DNA from: Hungatella sp. | GTDB taxonomy: Bacteria > Bacillota > Clostridia > Lachnospirales > Lachnospiraceae | Reading direction: 5' to 3' | NCBI GenBank assembly: GCA_009712635.1 | Contig: WASS01000022.1 | Coordinates: 1-64,000, forward strand | DNA length: 64,000 nucleotides | In this document: piece after piece, positions 43,800-51,258 of the stretch | Layout of the letters: the number at the start of each line of letters is the position of its first letter | How positions within the stretch are numbered: position 1 is the stretch's first letter | Program-made: the position numbers and the translations under genes | The notes under the pieces: model-generated | What the model saw: the letters and a program-made list of their open reading frames with translations, nothing else | Databases searched by the model: none | What the model was told of the DNA's origin: nothing

Positions 43800-43851
43800 C
43801 TTAATAATCGAATTCTGGCAGGATTTGACGAACGATTCTAGGCTCTCTCAT

Positions 43852-43909
43852 CTTCCCAAAGGCAGTCCGGGTGTTTATAATAAACCTATCACCCGGAGAT
43901 GCCGGGAAG
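43852..43909 (+). other. nested 17-bp RNA hairpin in the leader of the 43927 gene
   Basis: Three stacked helices: CTTCCC (43852-43857) with GGGAAG (43904-43909), GGCA (43861-43864) with TGCC (43900-43903), and CCGGGTG (43867-43873) with CACCCGG (43890-43896). They are separated by an AAA bulge and a GT/AGA internal loop; the 16-nt apical loop contains TTTATAATAAA. The structure ends just before the ribosome site GGGGAG. There is no T run. It does not match any riboswitch class I can recognise. Confidence 0.62.
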
Positions 43910-43926
43910 AAAGGGGAGCTATTATT

Positions 43927-44844
43927 ATGCTGGAATTTTTACAGACAGGCAAAGCGTTATACGTGATGGCAGTTTTCTGCGGTATTGGCATTATTACAAG
44001 ATGGCTGACACGTAACCTCTACAAAAGACTGATTAAAGAATCAGACAATCTGACACTTACTAAAAACAGGAACCTTCGTGCTTTTAAACAGAAGACCGAA
44101 TCAACTTATCAAATGAACCAGGGGATTCCCAGGGTCAAGCCTTATTTAGAAAGACAGATGTATGATTTTAAACATATGGGTATCACACTCCATGGCTGGA
44201 ACATGTTATCCAATCAAATGACACTTTGGTGTTTCTTAGCGGGTGGTGCAGCCGCGTTTGGTTCTTACTGGTACCGGACAGATCCTTATTACATAGTTTT
44301 GTATGGTTCGGTAGGAATCATGGCAGGGTTGTTTACCATATTGGTAGATCATGGTGCAGGAGTTACAGAAAAACGCCAGCAGCTGTTTGCAGCACTGGAT
44401 AATTATCTGGAGAATACGCTGATCTACCGGCTGGATCAGGAACGGGAGGAATCAGCTTCCATGTCGGGTCCGCGGCTGGAGCCTCGTGAAAATATCCGTT
44501 CTATCTATGCAGCTCAGTCGAGAGTTGCAGCAGAACCGGAAGTAGAGCCGGATCGAAAGGCTGACAGAAGGAGCACCAGACAGAGGGTGCGCAACCGTCC
44601 TCAAAAACAGGCGGAGGAATATTCTGATGAAATGGAGCGTTTGCCAATGAGAGGAGAATCCATGGATGCATCGGAAGTAAAAGGTTCCGTCCGTGATGTG
44701 GACTATTTAAAAAAGAGTTTGGAACAGATTGCAGCAAGCAGGGAAAAGGAGCGGGGAAACAGACAGGGAGAGGATTGGCTTAAGGATTTAAATCCGGAAG
44801 AATTAAAGCTGATTGGCGAAATTCTCCAGGAATATTTAACATGA
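43927..44844 (+). CDS. membrane protein of unknown function with basic linker
   Basis: A 305-aa protein. The start at 43927 follows GGGGAG; a longer upstream reading would run through the RNA hairpin. An N-terminal membrane helix (about 8-24), then a basic and polar stretch, then two close helices (about 95-112 and 118-137) are followed by a long hydrophilic, highly charged tail rich in Arg and Glu (about 160-305) that is probably disordered apart from a C-terminal helix WLKDLNPEELKLIGEILQEYL (split). The layout suggests a scaffold anchored in the membrane. I do not recognise the family and assign no function. Confidence 0.7.
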   Translation: MLEFLQTGKALYVMAVFCGIGIITRWLTRNLYKRLIKESDNLTLTKNRNLRAFKQKTESTYQMNQGIPRVKPYLERQMYDFKHMGITLHGWNMLSNQMTLWCFLAGGAAAFGSYWYRTDPYYIVLYGSVGIMAGLFTILVDHGAGVTEKRQQLFAALDNYLENTLIYRLDQEREESASMSGPRLEPRENIRSIYAAQSRVAAEPEVEPDRKADRRSTRQRVRNRPQKQAEEYSDEMERLPMRGESMDASEVKGSVRDVDYLKKSLEQIAASREKERGNRQGEDWLKDLNPEELKLIGEILQEYLT

Positions 44845-44871
44845 ACGTTCGGAGGGCAGAAGAAAATAAAG

Positions 44872-44900
44872 TCGCATTTCGATGAGTTCTATGATATAAT
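44872..44900 (+). promoter_or_regulatory. probable pgi promoter
   Basis: A perfect TATAAT (44895-44900) lies 17 bp after a poor -35 (TCGCAT, 44872-44877), 56 bp before the pgi start. Confidence 0.5.
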
Positions 44901-44955
44901 TTTCCTAAACAGGCAGACAGGAACCTGACATAATAGGAAAAGGAGAATATTAGCA

Positions 44956-46302
44956 ATGGGAAATATAGTTTTTGATGATTCCAGAGCAGCAGGATTTGTA
45001 TCAGCAGAAGAGATGGATAACATGAAAGCCACAGTACTGTGTGCGAAGGATGTGCTGATGAACAAAACTGGTGCGGGTAACGATTTCTTGGGGTGGATTG
45101 ATCTACCAGTCAATTATGATAAAAAAGAATTCCAGGAAATAAAGGCGGCAGCAGAAAAAATTCAGAGTGATTCTGATGTACTGCTTGTTGTCGGGATCGG
45201 CGGCTCTTATCTTGGTGCAAGAGCAGCGATCGAATTTTTATCCCACAGCTTTTATAACGTATTACCAAAAGGAAAGCGTAAAACTCCGGAGATTTATTTC
45301 GTCGGCAACAGCATCAGCAGCAAGTATATTCAGGATTTAAAGGACGTGCTGGAAGGAAAAGATTTCTCCGTTAATATTATATCCAAATCCGGTACAACCA
45401 CAGAGCCTGCAATTGCATTCCGTGTATTTAAGGATCTGCTGATCGAAAAGTATGGACGTGAAGAGGCAAATAAAAGGATTTATGCCACTACGGATAAGGC
45501 GAAGGGTGCGTTAAAGAATTTAGCGGACCAGGAAGGTTATCAAACGTTTGTTGTTCCGGATGATGTGGGAGGACGTTTCTCAGTGCTTACGGCAGTCGGC
45601 CTTCTTCCGATTGCAGTATCCGGTGCTGATATTGATAAATTGATGGAAGGCGCGGCAGCAGCCAGAGAGGAGGCAGTAAACGCACCTTATGAATCAAACG
45701 GTGCACTCCGGTATGCAGCGGTCCGCAACATTCTCCTTAGAAAGGGAAAGTCGGTTGAGATCGTGGCAAATTATGAGCCAAGCCTTCATTATGTTTCCGA
45801 GTGGTGGAAACAGCTGTTTGGAGAAAGCGAAGGAAAGGATCAGAGAGGTATTTTTCCGGCAGCAGTGGATTTAACCACAGACTTGCACTCTATGGGACAG
45901 TTTATTCAGGATGGGTCCCGAATTATGTTTGAAACTGTATTAAATGTAGAAGAATCTCCGGCAGAGATCCTCTTAAAGGAAGAAGAGGTTGATACAGACG
46001 GAATGAACTATCTGGCGGGAAAGAGCGTGGACTTCGTGAACAAGAGTGCGATGAATGGAACCATTCTGGCGCACAGTGACGGAGATGTCCCGAATCTGAT
46101 GGTGAACATTCCGGATCAGGATGAATTCAGCTTAGGACAGCTGTTTTACTTCTTTGAATATGCCTGTGGTGTAAGCGGCTATATTCTTGGAGTGAATCCT
46201 TTCAACCAGCCGGGTGTGGAAAGCTATAAAAAGAATATGTTTGCTCTCCTTGGAAAGCCTGGGTTTGAGAAGGAAAGAGAAGAGCTTTTAAAGAGATTAT
46301 AA
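44956..46302 (+). CDS. pgi: glucose-6-phosphate isomerase
   Basis: A 448-aa glycolytic enzyme that interconverts glucose 6-phosphate and fructose 6-phosphate, of the shorter Gram-positive form. Motifs: [13 protein letters not shown] (about 77-89), [14 protein letters not shown] (about 143-156), [17 protein letters not shown] (about 207-223) with the catalytic Glu further on in [14 protein letters not shown], and a C-terminal [17 protein letters not shown] with the catalytic Lys. An AAAAGGAG site precedes the ATG. Single-gene unit followed by a terminator. Confidence 0.96.
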   Translation: MGNIVFDDSRAAGFVSAEEMDNMKATVLCAKDVLMNKTGAGNDFLGWIDLPVNYDKKEFQEIKAAAEKIQSDSDVLLVVGIGGSYLGARAAIEFLSHSFYNVLPKGKRKTPEIYFVGNSISSKYIQDLKDVLEGKDFSVNIISKSGTTTEPAIAFRVFKDLLIEKYGREEANKRIYATTDKAKGALKNLADQEGYQTFVVPDDVGGRFSVLTAVGLLPIAVSGADIDKLMEGAAAAREEAVNAPYESNGALRYAAVRNILLRKGKSVEIVANYEPSLHYVSEWWKQLFGESEGKDQRGIFPAAVDLTTDLHSMGQFIQDGSRIMFETVLNVEESPAEILLKEEEVDTDGMNYLAGKSVDFVNKSAMNGTILAHSDGDVPNLMVNIPDQDEFSLGQLFYFFEYACGVSGYILGVNPFNQPGVESYKKNMFALLGKPGFEKEREELLKRL

Positions 46303-46316
46303 TCTGGTTTCAATAT

Positions 46317-46356
46317 AAAAAAGTCATGTGAATTATTAAATTCTATGGCTTTTTTT
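46317..46356 (+). terminator. terminator of pgi
   Basis: AAAAAAG, CAT and AATT on the left side pair with AATT, ATG and CTTTTTT on the right, interrupted by small mismatches, followed by a run of T. Confidence 0.8.
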
Positions 46357-46406
46357 ATTGACTCAGACTTTACCAGATTTATTAAAAACTTTGAGGAGGG
46401 TGAAAG

Positions 46407-47825
46407 ATGCTGTACATTGACCGTGAAAGTAAAATACCGATCTATATGCAAATTTATGAACATATAAAACGGGATATTTTAAGTGGTAATATGCCAGTAG
46501 CAACACGCATACCATCCACACGGGCACTGGCCAATGAATTACATGTGGGCAGAAACTCAGTGGAAAACGCCTATGATCACCTTAAGCTGGAGGGATATAT
46601 TACAAGTATTCCTGGTTCAGGATATACTGTAAACAAGTTGGAGTTTGATTTGATTCAGGAATTACCAAAAGGGAAACAGCCGGACGATCTTATGACGAAA
46701 CAGCCAGTCAGCCCTCCTGATAAAAGTAAATACAGCTTTCAATATGGAGAACTTGATGAAACAAATTTTCCAAAGAAGCTCTGGCGAATGCATCTGGCAG
46801 ACGTTCTGGATGAACCGCTGATACATTCTCCAGACAATTACGCAGACGGAAAGGGTGATCATCAGTTACGTCAGCAAATAAAAAATTATCTGTATCTCAA
46901 CCGGGGTGTACAATGTGAAACAGAGCAGATTGTCCTTTGCAGTGGAACACAGTCTGCATTGGAGATTATTATAAGGCTTTTATCTGTTGAGAAAACTATT
47001 GCAATGGAAGAACCATGTTATGATGGTGCCAGAGCAGTATTTCTTAGCAATGGCTTTCAAATACAGCCAGTTCCGGTGAACGAAGAAGGCATTGATCTTC
47101 AAACGCTTTCGTTACACAAGGCTTCTATCGTTTATCTCTCCCCCTCACACCAGTTTCCCACAGGTACGGTTATGCCTATTCAAAACCGGATGGAGATATT
47201 AAATCTTGCACGAAGGCACGATATGATGATTATTGAAGATGATTATGACAGTGAGTTCAGGTATAAAGGAAGAGCCATTCCTTCCCTGCAGTCCATTGAT
47301 CAGTTTGGGTGCGTGATTTATGTGGGAACTTTTTCTAAGGCATTATCACCGGGGTTACGAATATCTTACCTGGTGCTGCCATATTGGTTATTAAGTACTT
47401 ATCAGGAGAAGTACAAAGGGTATCAATGTACAATCCCCATGATTGAACAAAAGACACTGCTGCATTTTATGCAGGACGGAAACTGGGCAAAGCATATACG
47501 CAGAATTTGTCTCAGTCAAAAAAGAAAACATGATACCCTGCTGGCTTCCATTCATAAGATCATAGGTGACCGGGTTCGGATTTTGGGTCATTATGCAGGA
47601 TTGCACATATTACTTGAGTTTTTGGATGGACAGCAGGAGGAGGTGCTTTTACAAAAGGCAATGCAATATGGAGTTTTAGTGTGCCCGGTATCACCGTTTT
47701 GGCTGGATAAGGGTAATTATCGGGGCAATACTGTTGTTCTGGGATATGGGAAGATAAAAGAGAAAGATATTGAACCTGCGGTAGAACTTCTAAACCAGGC
47801 ATGGTTTCATTCAGACATAGTATAG
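46407..47825 (+). CDS. MocR/PdxR-type regulator (GntR helix-turn-helix fused to aminotransferase domain)
   Basis: A 472-aa regulator. The N-terminal GntR winged helix (about 1-75) contains SKIPIYMQIYEHIKRDIL and SGYTV. The rest is a class I aminotransferase-like domain that binds PLP: YLSPSHQFPTG, IIEDDYDSEFRY (about 271-282) and the Schiff-base Lys in GTFSKALSPGLR (about 311-322). MocR proteins sense PLP or a PLP-amino acid adduct and control vitamin B6 or amino acid genes. The two genes after it, DUF454 and a pyridoxamine-oxidase-like flavoprotein, are candidate targets. GAGGAGGGTG precedes the ATG. Confidence 0.93.
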   Translation: MLYIDRESKIPIYMQIYEHIKRDILSGNMPVATRIPSTRALANELHVGRNSVENAYDHLKLEGYITSIPGSGYTVNKLEFDLIQELPKGKQPDDLMTKQPVSPPDKSKYSFQYGELDETNFPKKLWRMHLADVLDEPLIHSPDNYADGKGDHQLRQQIKNYLYLNRGVQCETEQIVLCSGTQSALEIIIRLLSVEKTIAMEEPCYDGARAVFLSNGFQIQPVPVNEEGIDLQTLSLHKASIVYLSPSHQFPTGTVMPIQNRMEILNLARRHDMMIIEDDYDSEFRYKGRAIPSLQSIDQFGCVIYVGTFSKALSPGLRISYLVLPYWLLSTYQEKYKGYQCTIPMIEQKTLLHFMQDGNWAKHIRRICLSQKRKHDTLLASIHKIIGDRVRILGHYAGLHILLEFLDGQQEEVLLQKAMQYGVLVCPVSPFWLDKGNYRGNTVVLGYGKIKEKDIEPAVELLNQAWFHSDIV

Positions 47826-47847
47826 AACTGTATCCTATAAAAAAGAG

Positions 47848-47877
47848 AATACCGTCCCTTATCAAGAGGACGGTATT
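47848..47877 (+). other. hairpin after the MocR-type gene
   Basis: A perfect 10-bp stem AATACCGTCC (47848-47857) / GGACGGTATT (47868-47877) with a 10-nt loop and no T run. It may be a weak terminator or an mRNA-end protector between the MocR-type gene and the DUF454 gene. Confidence 0.5.
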
Positions 47878-47926
47878 ACTGTATAATTTTATATTAGAAC
47901 TAGAGCGAAACGGAGTTGCAATAAAA

Positions 47927-48355
47927 ATGATTGAAAAAGAGATGGTTTTCAAAGAATCCGGGGAAGAATTAACTCAATTAAAGAGCAGGTCCAGAATTGT
48001 AAAATTAATTTATCTTACTTTAGGGATGGCCTTTTTGGGACTGGGACTGCTGGGTATAGCGCTGCCGGTTCTTCCTACAACGCCATTTCTTCTGATTACT
48101 ACTTACTGCTTTGCAAAAGGGTCTTCCCGATTTCACCAATGGTTTTGCCATACCCATATTTATAAGAAGTATATAGAAAACTATATAAAGGAAAGGGCTA
48201 TGACACTTAAAACCAAGCTGTCAATTTTAATATTTGCGTCTACGGTTATGATGATTGCATTTGCAACAATCCATGTTTTGCCTGCAAGGTGTTTTCTTAT
48301 TGCAGTCATGCTCTTTCATTGGTGGTACTTCTTTTTCCGTATTAAAACAAAATAA
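47927..48355 (+). CDS. DUF454 (YbaN-family) inner membrane protein
   Basis: A 142-aa membrane protein. The start at 47927 is chosen over longer upstream readings because those overlap the hairpin; the GGAG site is about 11 bases away, so 47942 is an alternative. The DUF454 core is clear: ALGLLGIALPVLPTTPFLLI-type segment GIALPVLPTTPFLL (about 48-61), CFAKGSSRFHQWF (about 67-79) and a basic loop before two further helices ending in HWWYFF. The family is widespread and has no settled function. Confidence 0.87.
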   Translation: MIEKEMVFKESGEELTQLKSRSRIVKLIYLTLGMAFLGLGLLGIALPVLPTTPFLLITTYCFAKGSSRFHQWFCHTHIYKKYIENYIKERAMTLKTKLSILIFASTVMMIAFATIHVLPARCFLIAVMLFHWWYFFFRIKTK

Positions 48356-48378
48356 TTTATTACAGGAGGATAAATAAA

Positions 48379-48852
48379 TTGCAATATAGAATGAAAACAC
48401 ATCCGCTATCAAAAGAAAAGTTGAATGATTTATTGTCCAGAGTACAGACGGGCAGCCTGGCAACCCTAAATGTAGACGGAACCCCATACAATACGCCGGT
48501 TCACTTTGTCTATGTGAATGAGTGTATTTATGTGCATGGATTGCCTAAAGGACAAAAGATTGACAATATTATTCGTGACAACAAAGTAGGATTTACGGTG
48601 TATGAGATGCAGGAGCTTTTACTTGATGCAAATGGGAAACCCTGTGATACCAATACAAAATATGAGAGTGCAATTGTAACGGGAAGAGCTGCTTTGGTTG
48701 AGGACCTGGAAGAAAAAAAGATGGCTCTGCAGAAAGTCGTGGAAAAATACACCCCTCAGCTGGTTCATGTCCCGCTTCCAGAAAATATGGTTCGGGGAAC
48801 TGCAGTAATACGAATCAGTATCGTTGAGCTGACAGGCAAGTATTATGAATAA
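48379..48852 (+). CDS. pyridoxamine 5'-phosphate oxidase-fold flavoprotein (NimA-like)
   Basis: A 157-aa split-barrel FMN protein. TTG at 48379 is taken as the start because AGGAGG lies nine bases upstream, while the first ATG (48391) is too far. Motifs: GSLATLNVDGTPYNTPVHFVY (split, about 25-45), YVHGLPKGQKIDNI (about 51-64) and VTGRAALVED (about 101-110). The family includes nitroimidazole reductases (NimA) and small FMN-binding proteins of unknown role. Its place after a MocR-type PLP-sensing regulator hints at a link with vitamin B6, but no pdx gene is present. Confidence 0.87.
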   Translation: MQYRMKTHPLSKEKLNDLLSRVQTGSLATLNVDGTPYNTPVHFVYVNECIYVHGLPKGQKIDNIIRDNKVGFTVYEMQELLLDANGKPCDTNTKYESAIVTGRAALVEDLEEKKMALQKVVEKYTPQLVHVPLPENMVRGTAVIRISIVELTGKYYE

Positions 48853-48870
48853 AAAGGAAAAAAGAGTTGT

Positions 48871-48904
48871 AAAAAGGCAGACAGCAAATTTGGCTGTCTG
48901 CCTT
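48871..48904. terminator. bidirectional terminator between convergent genes
   Basis: A perfect 12-bp stem AAGGCAGACAGC (48874-48885) / GCTGTCTGCCTT (48893-48904) with a 7-nt loop. The T run is on the minus strand (five T), so it mainly serves the 48931-49197 gene. Confidence 0.82.
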
Positions 48905-48930
48905 AATAAATATTAGTTATGCCAGGATTG

Positions 48931-49197
48931 TTATTCTTCTATAATCTGTATCTCCAGAAAATCAAAATCAATGGCTTCCATAAAATTATCCTGAGTAAAT
49001 CGTGCTTTTGAATGAATTTTAAAATCCTTTACAGTAGAATCAAGCCATATGGGCTTTCCAAGATCAAACTGATAGCAGATCTCCTCCAGAGACTGAAACA
49101 CCATGGAAGTTCTGGACAGACTGTAATCGGAGATACAGATGACGGTATCTTTTACGATCCGGGTATTGGTTATTAATTTTGCCCACATACGAAACAT
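48931..49197 (-). CDS. small protein of unknown function (88 aa)
   Basis: An 88-aa soluble protein, MFRMWAKLI at the N-terminus and an acidic C-terminus FDFLEIQIIEE. AAGGGA lies about ten bases upstream of the ATG and a terminator follows, so it is a real single-gene unit. Alternating hydrophobic residues suggest a compact alpha/beta fold. I recognise no domain and assign no function. Confidence 0.75.
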   Translation of the reverse strand: MFRMWAKLITNTRIVKDTVICISDYSLSRTSMVFQSLEEICYQFDLGKPIWLDSTVKDFKIHSKARFTQDNFMEAIDFDFLEIQIIEE

Positions 49198-49301
49198 AAT
49201 AATTTTCCCTTCTATCTGACAAATTTCGGTGACCGGCAGTCATTTGATGAAACGATTATAGCATTATGTGTACGAATATGGCAAGGAAGAAATTCAGGAC
49301 A

Positions 49302-49330
49302 TTGTAAAACAAATCAACCTATGATAAAAT
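49302..49330 (+). promoter_or_regulatory. promoter of the coiled-coil membrane protein gene
   Basis: TTGTAA (49302-49307), a 17-bp spacer and TAAAAT (49325-49330), 35 bp before the ATG at 49365. Confidence 0.65.
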
Positions 49331-49364
49331 TGTGAGAGGAAAAACCGAAGGAGGAAGACAAAAG

Positions 49365-50456
49365 ATGGCACAGCCTATAGAAGATCAGGTTGGATTTCTT
49401 GGAGAGGCATGCAGAGCCGTTCAGGAACTATCGGTAAGCAAGAGTTTGCTTGAAAAATACCGTCTGGAAGAAAAGAGTCTTTTTAGAGAACTGGAAGCAG
49501 AGAGAAAGGCTGTGACCGATGCCATCAGCCTTACGGTGAAAAAAAGGGTACAGGAAATTAACGATACCTATGACAGAGAAATCGCGAAAGAACAAGACAA
49601 TCTAAAGCGTTTAAGAAACAAACGGGAAAAAGCCAAAACACAGGGAATTAAGGAACGGATTGAAGAGGAGACTCAGGAGCTTAAGGATAAAAACAAAGAA
49701 CTGTTAACTGAGTTAAAATCTGTTTTTAAACGGGATCATGTTCCGTCTTACTGCAGGAGCACCTGGTATTATGCTTTGTTTTTCACCAGAGGGTTTTCTG
49801 AAACCATCATCCTGCTTTTTACCGCACTTATTTTCTTCCTTGCCATACCCTGCGGAATCTATTTTCTCATACCCCAAAGAAAATCATTCTATCTGGCGGG
49901 AATTTATTTTGTCTCCATTCTGCTTTTTGGAGGGATTTATATTCTGATTAACAATCGGACAAGAGTAAGACACCCTGAGGCTTTAAAAAAGGGAAGGTCT
50001 ATTAAAAATTCTATAAAATCCAATCGGAGAAAGCTTCGTTCCATTATCCGTTCTATAAAAAAGGATAGTAACGAGAAGGTCTATAATCTGGAGAAGTTCG
50101 ATGATGAGATTGCAAGAACAGAACAGGATCTTGCTGATATTGCGGACAAGAAACAGGAGGCATTAAATACATTTGATAAGGTAACCAGTACGATTATTTC
50201 CGATGAAATCGCCAGCAGTAAGAGGGAAAAGATCTCGCAGCTTGAGAAGGAGCACGAAGAGGCGGTTAATAACTGGAAGGAAGCTCAGATACGGGTTAAG
50301 GAGCAGACGCTGTTTATCAATGATAATTATGCCTCTTATATCGGATCTGAATATATGATCCCGGAAAAGCTTGATGAATTGGCAGATATGATACGGATGG
50401 GGAAGGCACAAACCATTAGTGAAGCCAAGGAAATTTATAATAGCATAAAAGACTAA
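49365..50456 (+). CDS. coiled-coil protein with two central membrane helices, unknown function
   Basis: A 363-aa protein. The start at 49365 follows GAAGGAGGAAG. Residues about 25-130 are strongly helical and charged, a predicted coiled coil; two membrane helices follow (about 147-167 and 174-193), then a basic segment and a second long coiled coil (about 205-325). The symmetrical coil-membrane-coil layout suggests a structural or tethering role at the membrane, with both coils on the cytoplasmic side. No catalytic motif is seen. Single-gene unit with its own promoter and terminator. Confidence 0.8.
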   Translation: MAQPIEDQVGFLGEACRAVQELSVSKSLLEKYRLEEKSLFRELEAERKAVTDAISLTVKKRVQEINDTYDREIAKEQDNLKRLRNKREKAKTQGIKERIEEETQELKDKNKELLTELKSVFKRDHVPSYCRSTWYYALFFTRGFSETIILLFTALIFFLAIPCGIYFLIPQRKSFYLAGIYFVSILLFGGIYILINNRTRVRHPEALKKGRSIKNSIKSNRRKLRSIIRSIKKDSNEKVYNLEKFDDEIARTEQDLADIADKKQEALNTFDKVTSTIISDEIASSKREKISQLEKEHEEAVNNWKEAQIRVKEQTLFINDNYASYIGSEYMIPEKLDELADMIRMGKAQTISEAKEIYNSIKD

Positions 50457-50458
50457 AA

Positions 50459-50507
50459 TAAAGGTACAGGAACCAGCCGGCTTAAACGGCAGGCCTGTAC
50501 TTTTTTT
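50459..50507 (+). terminator. terminator after the coiled-coil protein gene
   Basis: GTACAGG (50464-50470) pairs with CCTGTAC (50494-50500) and an inner GCCG (50476-50479) with CGGC (50487-50490), followed by seven T. Confidence 0.9.
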
Positions 50508-50529
50508 GCGTTTTTCTAAAGGAATGAGG

Positions 50530-50560
50530 TGAATAATTCTAAAGAACCCGGCTTATAATA
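50530..50560 (+). promoter_or_regulatory. candidate forespore (sigma-G-like) promoter of yyaC
   Basis: TGAATA (50530-50535), an 18-bp spacer and TATAATA (50554-50560), close to the sigma-G pattern TGAATA-N17/18-CATACTA known from Bacillus. The -10 would also fit sigma-A, but there is no good sigma-A -35 box. Confidence 0.5.
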
Positions 50561-50596
50561 GAACAGAGAAAAATAAGGACAGCAGGGCAGTATATT

Positions 50597-51196
50597 ATGA
50601 AATTATGGGAAAGAATTGCAATCCGGGGAAATCGGGATGTTTTTTATTATGACACCAGGCAGACCTTTGAAGCAGAGGAGTTTGCGTCCAGACTTTACAG
50701 CATGATATGCTCGGAGCAGGAGAATGGAAAATCGGCAGGTGTACTGTTTTTATGCATAGGCACCGACCGTTCCACGGGAGACAGCCTTGGGCCCTTAATT
50801 GGTTATAAGCTAAATGAAATGGGACTGGAGCATTTAGAGTTACTGGGCACGTTGGAGCGTCCGGTCCACGCCATGAATTTAGATACCTATCAGACTATTT
50901 TGAAGCTGCGATATCCCAATCATGTAGTGGTAGCCGTGGATGCCTCGGTTGGAAATATAGAACACATTGGTTATGTCACCCTTGGAAAAGGGGCGTTAAA
51001 ACCAGGCCTTGGAGTCAGCAAAGAGCTTCGGGCTGTAGGGGATATTTTTATTACAGGTATTGTGGGAAGCTGTGGAAATTACGATCCGCTTATGCTTCAG
51101 AGTATCCGGCTTTCTGTTGTCATGCGTATGGCAGACTGCATCAGCCGCAGTATTTGTCTTGTCGAAAAGTTATGGGAAAACTCGTACTTTCTTTGA
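50597..51196 (+). CDS. yyaC: sporulation protein YyaC (DUF1256)
   Basis: A 199-aa protein of the YyaC family, which is related in fold to the germination protease GPR and is made in the forespore in Bacillus. Signature segments are CIGTDRSTGDSLGPLIG (about 53-69), HAMNL (about 93-97), VAVDASVGN (about 114-122) and ITGIVGS (about 155-161). The TATTATG start region has only a weak ribosome site (GACAGCAGGGCAG). It marks the organism as a spore-former. The molecular function of the family is not settled. The promoter of the following gene overlaps its stop codon. Confidence 0.92.
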   Translation: MKLWERIAIRGNRDVFYYDTRQTFEAEEFASRLYSMICSEQENGKSAGVLFLCIGTDRSTGDSLGPLIGYKLNEMGLEHLELLGTLERPVHAMNLDTYQTILKLRYPNHVVVAVDASVGNIEHIGYVTLGKGALKPGLGVSKELRAVGDIFITGIVGSCGNYDPLMLQSIRLSVVMRMADCISRSICLVEKLWENSYFL

Positions 51197-51220
51197 CACG
51201 TTTTTCAAAAGCCTTATGCT
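51193..51220 (+). promoter_or_regulatory. promoter of the MPN-like/LysM gene
   Basis: A perfect TTGACA (51193-51198), which includes the yyaC stop codon, a 16-bp spacer and TATGCT (51215-51220), 39 bp before the ATG. Confidence 0.65.
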
Positions 51221-51258
51221 ATGATTCATTGGATTAAATAGAATAGCGGGGTGATCCA

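Noticed and set aside
43852-43909. Known riboswitch or T-box before the 43927 gene
   Set aside because: None of the conserved cores I know (SAM, c-di-GMP, THF, guanidine, fluoride, preQ1, T-box) is present; reported instead as an unassigned structure.
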